From Phyllobacterium chamaecytisi (GTDB taxonomy: Bacteria; Pseudomonadota; Alphaproteobacteria; Rhizobiales; Rhizobiaceae), in the NCBI RefSeq assembly GCF_020164455.1, contig NZ_JAIQWW010000003.1, positions 1 through 64,000 of the forward strand: a DNA stretch of 64,000 nt. Direction: 5' to 3'. A program made the position numbers and the translations under genes. Below the pieces are notes generated by a model. That model had not been told where the DNA came from. It was given only the letters and a program-made list of their open reading frames with translations, and searched no databases. Below, in pieces: positions 8,482 through 15,627 of this stretch; within the stretch, counting starts at the first letter, position 1, and every line of letters starts with the position of its first letter.

Positions 8482-9065
8482 CCTTGCCGATGGCGGACGT
8501 CGAACCGATAACCTCCGATCGGAGCCAGATGAAAGCGCGAAGGGTCACGCCCCTGATGGCACTCCCGTCGAACTAGCGCAGCAACGCAGTACTTCGCGGC
8601 GTTATAGCAACTCTCGGCGTCGGCAGAATCGCAGGCACCATCGACGTACCAGACGGCGGCGTGTTTGCCGGACATATCGTGATGTCTGGGCGCGGAGACG
8701 CCGTCGCTGTCGCTGGGTCTATTCTCGGCGATGACAGGTGAGGCAACGTGTGGGAGCCGCGTGCCCGCATGCGAGGGAGGAATGGAACTTTTGGCCAATG
8801 ATGTCATCACCTTGGAGCGTGCGACGGGCGCTGTACATGGCACGTTGTGATTGGCTGCGTAGTCTCGCTGGCACCATCCATTCCGTTAACGTAGCACCTC
8901 GACTTCGGCGTAATGCACCAGTCTACAAAGCATAATGTTTAGCCAAATGTGGCTGGCGTCTGGTTTTGGCGCAACGGCGACCTCAGCGTGGTCGTCGGCA
9001 ATGTGTGCTTTCAGGCGGTGGCATAACTGACCTCAACAGCCGACATGCGGGCGCAAAGCCGCCCC
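8482..9065. other. Decayed coding region after the Tat stub
   Basis: No intact gene. In the plus strand, 8586-8741 has a protein-like frame (…VGRIAGTIDVPDGGVFAG… then …SGRGDAVAVAGSILGDD) with no start codon of its own. A neighbouring frame continues with GGMELLANDVITLERATGAV around 8780-8850. Their composition looks like a once-translated sequence broken by frameshifts. I do not recognise the family; the gene may have belonged with the Tat leader at 8404. Confidence 0.3.
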
Positions 9066-9437
9066 TCACTCCATTATCTTCCAGTATGAGTCTTTGCGGA
9101 CTACCTTGCCGTCGCGAAATGTGTAAAAGTCACAACCCCGGACTTCCTTTCTCGCCCCATTGATGGTGGTGCCCGTAAGGGTCCATTTTGAGATGCCAGT
9201 CTCGGTATCCGAATCTACAAAATGCTCCTCGTTGCCGTAATGAACATCGGGCAGGCCCTCAAAGCGCGTTGCCAGCGCTTCGCGTACCTTCTGTTTGCCC
9301 TCGAAACGAGAATCCCCAGGATTGTTTCCCCGCGGCATCTCCAATACACAATCATCAGAAAAGAACGTCATGATGCGAACAAGATCATGCGCGTTGAAGG
9401 CCTCACATAGCTCCTTCAGTGTCGATCGAATATCCAT
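9066..9437 (-). CDS. SnoaL-like / NTF2-fold protein
   Basis: A 123-aa protein of the nuclear transport factor 2/SnoaL-like superfamily: an opening helix (LKELCEAFNAHDLVRIMTFFSDDCVLEMP) leads into a curved sheet ending in FYTFRDGKVVRKDSYWK, the usual closing signature. Members include ketosteroid isomerase-like and polyketide cyclase-like enzymes as well as non-catalytic binding proteins; the ligand cannot be told. ATG 9437 has GGAG eight bases upstream; the frame is open to 9500 but the added residues do not fit the fold. It is transcribed alone on the minus strand. Confidence 0.8.
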   Translation of the reverse strand: MDIRSTLKELCEAFNAHDLVRIMTFFSDDCVLEMPRGNNPGDSRFEGKQKVREALATRFEGLPDVHYGNEEHFVDSDTETGISKWTLTGTTINGARKEVRGCDFYTFRDGKVVRKDSYWKIME

Positions 9438-9648
9438 CGCCGCGTCTCCACTCAGTCGGTGTGGCTGGCAATAGAACCACAGTGGCCCATAGGGTTCCAT
9501 TCGCTCATGTTCCCTATGGGAACCTTGTTCCTCGGATAAGCAGATCTTCGTCTATCCCCGGGGATGCATTCTTCGCCCACCGTTCGGCTCAGGGTTAATA
9601 CGTTTTGGCGGCACTCCCGCGATATGCCTCCAGAGCAAGTCGAATGCG

Positions 9649-9852
9649 TCAAACTTGCCGGCCGCGGTTCCGTCGGACGATCATGAGCACGATGAGCACC
9701 AGACCAATCGCGATCAGCACAATCCCCAACGTCAGGTATTCGGTCGATCCATCTCGATAGCCAACAGCTGCCAGCAGAAAGCCCAATATGATGGCAATCA
9801 ACCCACCAAGCTTTTTGAACAATGAGATCGGTTTGTCATCGATTGCAGCCAT
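9649..9852 (-). CDS. Small two-span membrane protein
   Basis: A 67-aa protein with two hydrophobic spans (about 15-31 and 39-58) separated by a short polar loop (RDGSTEY) and ending in a basic tail RRNRGRQV. A GGAGG seven bases before the ATG supports the start. It resembles the many short inner-membrane proteins of unknown function in this group of bacteria. No close family is recognised and nothing nearby gives it a role. Confidence 0.65.
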   Translation of the reverse strand: MAAIDDKPISLFKKLGGLIAIILGFLLAAVGYRDGSTEYLTLGIVLIAIGLVLIVLMIVRRNRGRQV

Positions 9853-10074
9853 GATGAACCTCCAATTGCTTTATTTCCAAGGATACCAAGACCCTCAAAA
9901 CGGGTAGCGTGCATGCTACCAGTGCTCGGGTCGTCGCTCAATAAAACGAGCAAGCGAATGTTCGAGGGCACCGCTAAATACACTCAAAGCGAAGATTCGG
10001 GATTCCGCGCACGTCACAGCAGTAGCCGGATCGGCTAATTTTCCGGTAGCGAGGTCCTTTCCAGGGAGATCGGC

Positions 10075-10374
10075 ATGCCAAGGTCTTTCGTCAGGGCACT
10101 ATACCTTTGTGTTATGCTGTCACCTGTCATTGGGCTCGATATCGCCAACGCCGCTCCGCCTGCTCTTACCGTTGGGACAAGCCTGAATAGGGGGCGTCCA
10201 ATCGTTTGCGGGTTAGATGCCAATCGGTTGAGACAACGTGGCTTTCACGATGTTTGGCGTGTTGGTTGCCGTGGGCGGTTCTTTGTCTATCGGGCATGGC
10301 ACGCGGGCCGCCGTTTTGAAATCGCAGTCAATCGCCACAACGGCAGGGTCGTCGACTTACGCAGAATTGGTTGA
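10075..10374 (+). CDS. Small secreted PepSY-like protein (tandem copy 1)
   Basis: A 99-aa protein with a Sec-type signal peptide (about residues 1-26, ending ANA before APPALT). The mature part, about 73 residues, has the pattern C-x(n)-LRQRGFHDVWRVGCRGRFFVYRAW...RFEIAVNRHNGRVVDLRRIG, which reads like one PepSY/antiparallel-sheet module: two strands, a helix and a closing strand. Two cysteines (in VCG and GCRGR) are shared with the neighbouring paralogue and could form a disulphide in the periplasm. A GGGAG precedes the ATG. Function unknown; the tandem arrangement suggests duplication. Confidence 0.7.
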   Translation: MPRSFVRALYLCVMLSPVIGLDIANAAPPALTVGTSLNRGRPIVCGLDANRLRQRGFHDVWRVGCRGRFFVYRAWHAGRRFEIAVNRHNGRVVDLRRIG

Positions 10375-10460
10375 TCCGTCCACAACACTCGCGACATTCA
10401 AGACATGACGGTTGGGAGTATTCGACATGAGGGACTACAGAACATCTTCAATCATTCAGT

Positions 10461-10482
10461 ATGTAACCGTTACGTACTGTGC
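10461..10482 (+). promoter_or_regulatory. Shared regulatory motif, copy 2
   Basis: It is identical over 22 bases to 5344-5365, with the same GTAAC-C-GTTAC dyad (10463-10473) followed by GTACTG. It sits about 96 bases upstream of the second secreted-protein gene and in its orientation. The identity stops sharply on both sides, as expected for a protein binding site rather than a duplicated promoter. Confidence 0.6.
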
Positions 10483-10575
10483 CATGTGCTCTGTCTGTGC
10501 TGACCTAATCCCATTGAACTAACGGCAAGGGCGGGACAGCCGTTGTTCTGACCACCAATCGTCGTGGAGGAAAGC

Positions 10576-10887
10576 TTGGGAAAGAATTTGTTTGTATCGC
10601 TGGGACTTGTTCTCAGCCTGTTGATGACGCCTGTGGCGCTGCCTACCGCCGCCATTGCCCAGTCCGTCAGTATCACCATCGGCACCAATCTCAACAGAGG
10701 CAGGGGAATAACCTGCAGCCAGGGTGAAAGGCTGCTCCGCAATCGCGGTTTCCACAACATACGGCGCATGGATTGCCGTGGTCGGTTCTTTATTTATCGC
10801 GCATTACGTGGAAATTCCCGGTTCGAGATTGCCGTCAGGCAAAGCAATGGCCGCGTCGTCGATGTGCGAAGGATTGGAAGGAGATAG
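10576..10887 (+). CDS. Small secreted PepSY-like protein (tandem copy 2)
   Basis: A 103-aa exported protein paralogous to the one at 10075. Shared blocks are GT(S/N)LNRGR, the RGFH segment, CRGRFF(V/I)YRA, RFEIAV and GRVVD(L/V)RRIG, including both cysteines. I read the start as TTG at 10576, five bases after GGAGG; the upstream in-frame GTG at 10564 overlaps that Shine-Dalgarno sequence. The signal peptide ends near AIAQS. Unlike copy 1 it has the GTAAC-N-GTTAC motif in its promoter, so the two copies may be regulated differently. The gene is followed by decayed sequence. Confidence 0.7.
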   Translation: MGKNLFVSLGLVLSLLMTPVALPTAAIAQSVSITIGTNLNRGRGITCSQGERLLRNRGFHNIRRMDCRGRFFIYRALRGNSRFEIAVRQSNGRVVDVRRIGRR

Positions 10888-11383
10888 TTCAGGTTCGTTC
10901 GGTGCGAACCCGGATAGAGGGCCTTCAGAGGCTGCGAGTCCGTAGCCAAAGCGGGGCACTCCTTCCCTCGCAGGCGCTCTTGACCGCATCGACGGCCTAT
11001 GGCCCCAATGCCATCAGCCGCTACAACCTGTTCCTGCCGCGGCCGTAAACGGGCAGGCCGCCCCCGGAGCGACAGTATTCGGCGGGCTGATTTTGGGCAC
11101 GATCGTTGGCCTCCTGATGTAAGGGGAACTGTGAAGCGTCAGCTTTTCGGAATTGGAGAGAACCCCGCGCGAAGCTAGGAGACTAGGCAACGGTTCGCCT
11201 GATCGATTAGGATCAGAACCTGTTCATTTGGCATTCGGTAGTCGATAACGATGGCCGCCCGCCGACATGCTTGTGATCGATGGCAACCTCCTTGAGATCA
11301 CCAACCGCATGAACGAGCCATGAAATACCTGGCTGTCGTCACGAAAGATGGCAGAATAAACAAGAAGTCATGAACGTACGGTC
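10888..11383. other. Stretch with coding remnants only
   Basis: No intact gene. On the plus strand two partly overlapping frames look protein-like: one around 10960-11048 (LLTASTAYGPNAISRYNLFL) and another ending at about 11122 (GATVFGGLILGTIVGLLM), which together resemble a short exported or membrane protein split by a frameshift. The rest, to the hydrolase stop at 11384, shows nothing. Confidence 0.3.
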
Positions 11384-12553
11384 CTATCGACGCACCGTGC
11401 TTTCAAAGATGCGGATAGGCGCACTCAGGGCGGCTCCCGTCACCGTGCCGATTGCCAGGCCGGCTTCGACGGCGGTAGCACCAAAATTGCCGGGTATGTT
11501 TGGATCGGCGTCAGAGAGTGATTGCCCCCTCAGCAGCCGCTCGCCAAAAAGCCGGACGACTTCGGGGCTTGTCGCAAACTGCGTGTGGTTGAGGCTGTCA
11601 CCGTTGCGCAGCGCACTGAGGTCATACACCGTAATTCCGGATGCCATCTTTAATTGGGCTTTATAGCTTGCGTCTGTAAGGTCCACTCCGCCAACGCGCG
11701 TCACTTGCCCAGATATCAGTCGGGAAAGCCGAAGCGCTCTGTCGTTTGCCGACACGAAGATCGATATATGTGGCCGTTCTTGCCCGATGTCGATCAGCTG
11801 CTTCCGAAAGACATCGATATCGAGATCCGGCGAAGCGAGAATGACGTCCGTGATCTTGGGCGATATCCGCCTGCCTTGCATCGCTATGTCACGCAGGGCT
11901 TCCATCACCGGCCAACTGCCCATTGAATGAGCCATGATCGTGATCTCGGATACGTCCGGGCTATTGACCGCCTGTTGAATGACGTAGCCCAATTCGGAGC
12001 GGGAAAAATTGGTGCTTTCCCTATCGTAGTTGTAGTCAAGCAAAGCCCCACGCGATGGCCAGGAAAACAGCACTGGGGTCACCTCGGCGCGTGAGTCGTG
12101 GACAATTTGGGCGAAACGAAAGACCGCGTCTTCGAACCGTGTGTTGAAGCCATGCACGAAGATCAGAACGCGCCTGGCACTCACCGCATGCGACCGATAC
12201 CAGGTTCGGATGTCCCGAACGTTGATGGTGTCTACGGCAGTGGTCACGAAGTTTCGCTCAGGGTCGCCTGGAAGCCGACGCGGCCATTGGATTGTTCCCG
12301 GATTGCGGTTGGGCGGAATTGAGACGACGACGTTGGCGAGGTTAAGATCGTGGCCCCGCTCGCCCGTAAAGAATACGCCCTTTTGCGACGTTGGTGCTCG
12401 AGTCGTCGCAACCAGCAAATCAACCTTGGCCGCGCCAGACGCCGCGGTGTTGACGGGCGCAAGGACACCCCGGGCCGGTGACGCACATGCCGCAACGCCG
12501 CCCACCAAGATGAGCGTGATTGTACGGAGTATCAAAATGCTTCGACTGAACAC
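11384..12553 (-). CDS. Lipoprotein alpha/beta hydrolase (DUF900 type)
   Basis: A 389-aa protein. The proposed GTG start at 12553 gives a lipoprotein leader with lipobox VAAC (Cys23). The alpha/beta-hydrolase fold of the DUF900/esterase-lipase type shows the oxyanion strand VLIFVHGFN and the nucleophile elbow AHSMGS. A likely acid lies in ASPDLDIDVF and a likely catalytic His in LNHTQF near the C-terminus. The usual substrate of DUF900 proteins is unknown. The reading frame is open upstream to 12619 but without a leader, so I prefer the later start. It lies 50 bases downstream of a small membrane-protein gene, which in turn follows the AraC-type gene, making a probable three-gene unit. Confidence 0.8.
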   Translation of the reverse strand: MFSRSILILRTITLILVGGVAACASPARGVLAPVNTAASGAAKVDLLVATTRAPTSQKGVFFTGERGHDLNLANVVVSIPPNRNPGTIQWPRRLPGDPERNFVTTAVDTINVRDIRTWYRSHAVSARRVLIFVHGFNTRFEDAVFRFAQIVHDSRAEVTPVLFSWPSRGALLDYNYDRESTNFSRSELGYVIQQAVNSPDVSEITIMAHSMGSWPVMEALRDIAMQGRRISPKITDVILASPDLDIDVFRKQLIDIGQERPHISIFVSANDRALRLSRLISGQVTRVGGVDLTDASYKAQLKMASGITVYDLSALRNGDSLNHTQFATSPEVVRLFGERLLRGQSLSDADPNIPGNFGATAVEAGLAIGTVTGAALSAPIRIFESTVRR

Positions 12554-12603
12554 CAAGTGCCTATCCAATGCGCCATCGACTGCTGGCACTGCGTCTGCGA
12601 CCG

Positions 12604-12729
12604 CTAATACAGGAACCAACCAATTCCGATCGCAGCGGCAACACCGATCAGAAACACTACGGTGAACGTGAAGGGCCCGACGTTCACGCCGAGTTTTCTC
12701 AACCGCTCGTCCAGATCATCATGACGCAT
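12604..12729 (-). CDS. 41-residue membrane protein
   Basis: ATG 12729 is preceded by GAGG at 6 bases. The protein MRHDDLDERLRKLGVNVGPF continues into a hydrophobic span (FTVVFLIGVAAAIGIGWFLY) that reaches the C-terminus. Such tail-anchored peptides with an acidic, amphipathic head are common but unassigned. It sits 25 bases after the AraC-type gene and 50 bases before the lipoprotein hydrolase, on the same strand, so the three are likely co-transcribed. The frame is open upstream to 12840 but overlaps the AraC gene end. Confidence 0.55.
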   Translation of the reverse strand: MRHDDLDERLRKLGVNVGPFTFTVVFLIGVAAAIGIGWFLY

Positions 12730-12754
12730 CGAAATCCTCATCATTTCTTGCAGA

Positions 12755-13906
12755 TCAACCGTGAAGCTTGCGTAGCAGCAACCCAAGGCGTTCTTCAGGA
12801 GCTGCCGTGGCGATTTCGCCGGCTGGCCTGATCGGCACACCGCTCTTGCAGCCCGCTCTCACTTCGCTTGGCGTATAGCCGAACTCCCTCTTGAATGCCC
12901 GGCTGAACTCTGCGCCATCACTGAAACAGCGCTGCTCAGCGATCTCAACAATACGACGTTTGTCGTTCGGGTCCGCTAACGCTGCGTGTGCATCGAGGAG
13001 ACGCTGATGCTGCAGGTAATGCATCACGCCGCCGAATGGCTCGAACATCCGATAAAGCCCTGTGCGTGAAATCGCGAGGTCACGCCGCAACGCATTCGCA
13101 TTGAACGATGGGTCGAACAATCGGGATTGCACTATGCGGCGTGCCTTATCGAGCAACACGCGGGCGATAGGTGCCTGAGCCTCGTCGATGTTGCCTGGAG
13201 ATGGCAGGAGACACGCCCGGATCATCGCCTGAGTCGCGCTCACGAGTTCAGGGAGATTGTCCGCCTCGACCGCTGGCAGCCGCTTGGCTAGTCCGATGAA
13301 GTAATCGGACAATAGCCGGCCCATCGCCGTGTCGACTGTGGAGAACTCGGAAGCACTGAGGACATGTGCCACTTCTGGATCGGAATCTCGGGGAACAAAA
13401 AGCACCAGCATTTCACTGTCTGTTGCACTCCCTTCAAACCAACGTCCCAACGAATGGACCTGGACTATACCGGCGCCGCCTTGAAAGCTTCCTGCCGGAC
13501 CAACGGTGCTGATCGAACCGTCGAGTGGAAGGGTCAATGTCCAGTGATCGAGCGCTTCCCTTCGCGTATGACCAGGAACACTTGCAAACTCGAGTGCGCT
13601 GGTTCTGATCCGCGAGAATGCCAGACGACCGAGATCCCAGACGGTTTGCTTTCCTTCAAAGCCGCGGGACCTGTCCCTGCATTCGCTAAACTCGAGCATC
13701 GACGAGAAGCTTCTGCGCCAGGATTCATACTGATGGTCAATCGGCACGCCGCTGGTATCGAACTTGAACGCGGGAATAGAGAATGCGCCGGAAGGCGACC
13801 GCTTCGGTTGCGGAGGAGGGCAGTTGATGGCAGACGCCGCTGCCGCGTGTGCAAAGTTTCGATCGAGCGATGCATCCGATGGCGCGACTTGATCATGCGC
13901 GTTCAT
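12755..13906 (-). CDS. AraC-family transcriptional regulator (paralogue 2)
   Basis: A 383-aa AraC/XylS-type regulator, a full-length paralogue of the 5439-6650 product. Shared blocks include GKQ-x-x-WDLG, GHTRR-x-x-LDHW, GGAG-x-VQVH-x-LG, TDSEML-x-LFVPRD and the whole HTH end (AEQRCFSDGAEFSRAF, REFGYTPSEVRAG). The N-terminal about 55 residues are unrelated between the two. ATG 13906 is chosen over a TTG at 13942. It heads a possible operon with a small membrane protein and a lipoprotein hydrolase. The third copy of the shared motif lies about 196 bases upstream, oriented like this gene. Confidence 0.9.
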   Translation of the reverse strand: MNAHDQVAPSDASLDRNFAHAAAASAINCPPPQPKRSPSGAFSIPAFKFDTSGVPIDHQYESWRRSFSSMLEFSECRDRSRGFEGKQTVWDLGRLAFSRIRTSALEFASVPGHTRREALDHWTLTLPLDGSISTVGPAGSFQGGAGIVQVHSLGRWFEGSATDSEMLVLFVPRDSDPEVAHVLSASEFSTVDTAMGRLLSDYFIGLAKRLPAVEADNLPELVSATQAMIRACLLPSPGNIDEAQAPIARVLLDKARRIVQSRLFDPSFNANALRRDLAISRTGLYRMFEPFGGVMHYLQHQRLLDAHAALADPNDKRRIVEIAEQRCFSDGAEFSRAFKREFGYTPSEVRAGCKSGVPIRPAGEIATAAPEERLGLLLRKLHG

Positions 13907-14102
13907 GATTTCACCATTTGTCGTACCCGGAACAACGTGCAAATCGGTGGCGTCTCATTGTTAGAGACGAGCATAGTAGTACTTCGATCCATTTTGTTGG
14001 GGGAAGTACAGGCATGGCTGCTCCAAAAAACCACAAGAGTAAGGTATCGCGCAGTTACAAATGCTCGACTTCACAAGTGTGGCACAACTCCGGCAGTCTG
14101 TT

Positions 14103-14119
14103 CAGTACGTAACTGTTAC
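14103..14119 (-). promoter_or_regulatory. Shared regulatory motif, copy 3
   Basis: Read on the minus strand it is GTAACAGTTACGTACTG, matching copies 1 and 2 at 16 of 17 positions; the one difference is the central base of the dyad. It points toward the AraC-type gene starting at 13906, so all three copies face the gene they precede. The flanks do not match the other copies. Confidence 0.6.
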
Positions 14120-14167
14120 GAAACGAGTTGCACAAACGGTGGCCTCTCTACCTGAAGGTGTTCGAAA

Positions 14168-14406
14168 TTAGATCGAAGTTCTGTCAGAATTGTCAAAAGC
14201 CTTTGCCGACAGCAACACGGCAATCCATTTCGCCCCGGATGATTTCTCGCAGTAGATGATGAACGCGATGAGAATGGGGACACCAATGAATGCGCCCGGC
14301 ACTCCCCACATGAAGCTCCAGAAGAACACCGAAAAAATCACGGCGAAAGGCGAGATTGCCGAGGAGGGGCTGATCAACAGAGACGTGCCGCTGGCGCTAA
14401 CCCTGC
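14168..14406 (-). pseudogene. C-terminal fragment of an AI-2E-type (PerM) permease
   Basis: The frame ending at 14168 encodes about 79 residues, SLLISPSSAISPFAVIFSVF then FWSFMWGVPGAFIGVPILIAFI, the conserved last two membrane segments of the AI-2E transporter/PerM family (usual length about 350 aa). The upstream continuation is simply the antisense-shifted part of the GltS-like gene and does not encode the rest. The fragment therefore begins abruptly at the 3' end of that gene and has no start. A recombination that joined the symporter gene to the tail of a permease gene would give this. Confidence 0.7.
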
Positions 14407-15603
14407 TCAATTGACGAGAAAGCCGATCGCGAACGCATTTGCGATATCGATGAAAAAAGCTGACACCAGTGGTAGGATAATGAAGGCCATCGGTGCCGCG
14501 CCGTGCAGTTTGGTAATGGCAGTCATATTGGCGATGGCAGTTGGCGTCGCCCCAAGGCTTATGCCACTGAAGCCGCCGGCAATCACCGCGGCGTCGTAGT
14601 TGCGACCCATCAGCGGGAATACAACGAAGAGTATGTAGGCAATCGCTGCAACCGTCTGGAGCGCGAGGATCAGAAGCAGCGATGGCCCAAGCCCTCCGAG
14701 AGTCCAGAGTTGCATGCTCATCAGCGACATTGCAAGAAAGATGCTCAGCGAAAGGTCGGAGACAAGGGCCAACGCGCGCGTCCGCGTCGGCCAAAACAGG
14801 GTCGGCATGATCCGCGGAACGACATTGGTCAAGACGATGGCAGACAGGAGGCAGGCGACGAAGAGGGGTAGACGAAATCCCAAGTCAGCCAATAGCTCAT
14901 CGACCGTGTAGCCGATAAGGACCGCAACGTTGAGGACGAGGATGGTGCGCAGCAGCGTGATATGGTTGAGGTCGTCTTCTATGACGTCGTTATCCCCTAA
15001 TCCAATCGAAGGGGCAGCGTCAGGACCTTTAAGCTGGTAGCGCGCAATCAAGAGACCAGCGACTGGCCCACCGACAAGACTTGCAATGACAAGACCTAGA
15101 GTTGCCGCCGCCACGCCAATCTCCATCGCGTTGGTGAGACCGAAACGCTCGGCAAGAATCGGTGCCCATGCAATTGTCGTGCCATGTCCGCCAATCAGGG
15201 ACGCTGAGCCCACAAGAACGGTCATGCCTTCGGGCATTCCGAGGGCGGCGGTGCTTCCGGCGGCGATAAGATTCTGGATGACGAGATAGATCAGCGTCAG
15301 TCCAAGCAGGATTAGCAGCGGCTTGCCACCGGCGATCAGATCGGCAAGGCGAGCGTTGAGGCCGATGCTGGTAAAAAAGTAGAGGAGCAACAGGTCGCGC
15401 GCCGCGAGGTCAAACGAGATCGCAATCCCCAAAACACGATAAGCGAGAAGGGTTGTCAGAGCCGCGAGCAAACCGCCGGTCACGGCTTCCGGAATGTTCC
15501 ATTGCCGCAGCACCGCGATCCGGCCGTTCAGTCCAGCGCCGATAAAGAAAACGACAATTGCTATCGTCAGACTGACAAAACCTGGAAACTCGATACTTGT
15601 CAC
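14407..15603 (-). CDS. gltS: Sodium/glutamate symporter, GltS family
   Basis: A 398-aa polytopic protein with about ten hydrophobic spans arranged as two halves, typical of the ESS (GltS) family. Signature regions are the GL(N/S)AR-containing segment after span 3, the glycine-rich re-entrant loop SLIGGHGTTIAWAPIL in the first half and its counterpart GGFSGISLGATPTAIANM in the second. Family members couple sodium entry to L-glutamate uptake; exact specificity here is inferred. Its stop abuts a permease fragment, and no partner gene is adjacent; the RND pair upstream ends only 24 bases before it on the same strand, so read-through is possible. Confidence 0.85.
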   Translation of the reverse strand: MTSIEFPGFVSLTIAIVVFFIGAGLNGRIAVLRQWNIPEAVTGGLLAALTTLLAYRVLGIAISFDLAARDLLLLYFFTSIGLNARLADLIAGGKPLLILLGLTLIYLVIQNLIAAGSTAALGMPEGMTVLVGSASLIGGHGTTIAWAPILAERFGLTNAMEIGVAAATLGLVIASLVGGPVAGLLIARYQLKGPDAAPSIGLGDNDVIEDDLNHITLLRTILVLNVAVLIGYTVDELLADLGFRLPLFVACLLSAIVLTNVVPRIMPTLFWPTRTRALALVSDLSLSIFLAMSLMSMQLWTLGGLGPSLLLILALQTVAAIAYILFVVFPLMGRNYDAAVIAGGFSGISLGATPTAIANMTAITKLHGAAPMAFIILPLVSAFFIDIANAFAIGFLVN

Positions 15604-15627
15604 TGGCGATCGAACCTCATCTGGAGC

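Noticed and set aside
13364-14155. 263-codon open frame on the plus strand
   Set aside because: It lies antisense to the AraC-type gene, has no recognisable motif or ribosome binding site, and its composition matches a shadow frame of GC-rich coding DNA.
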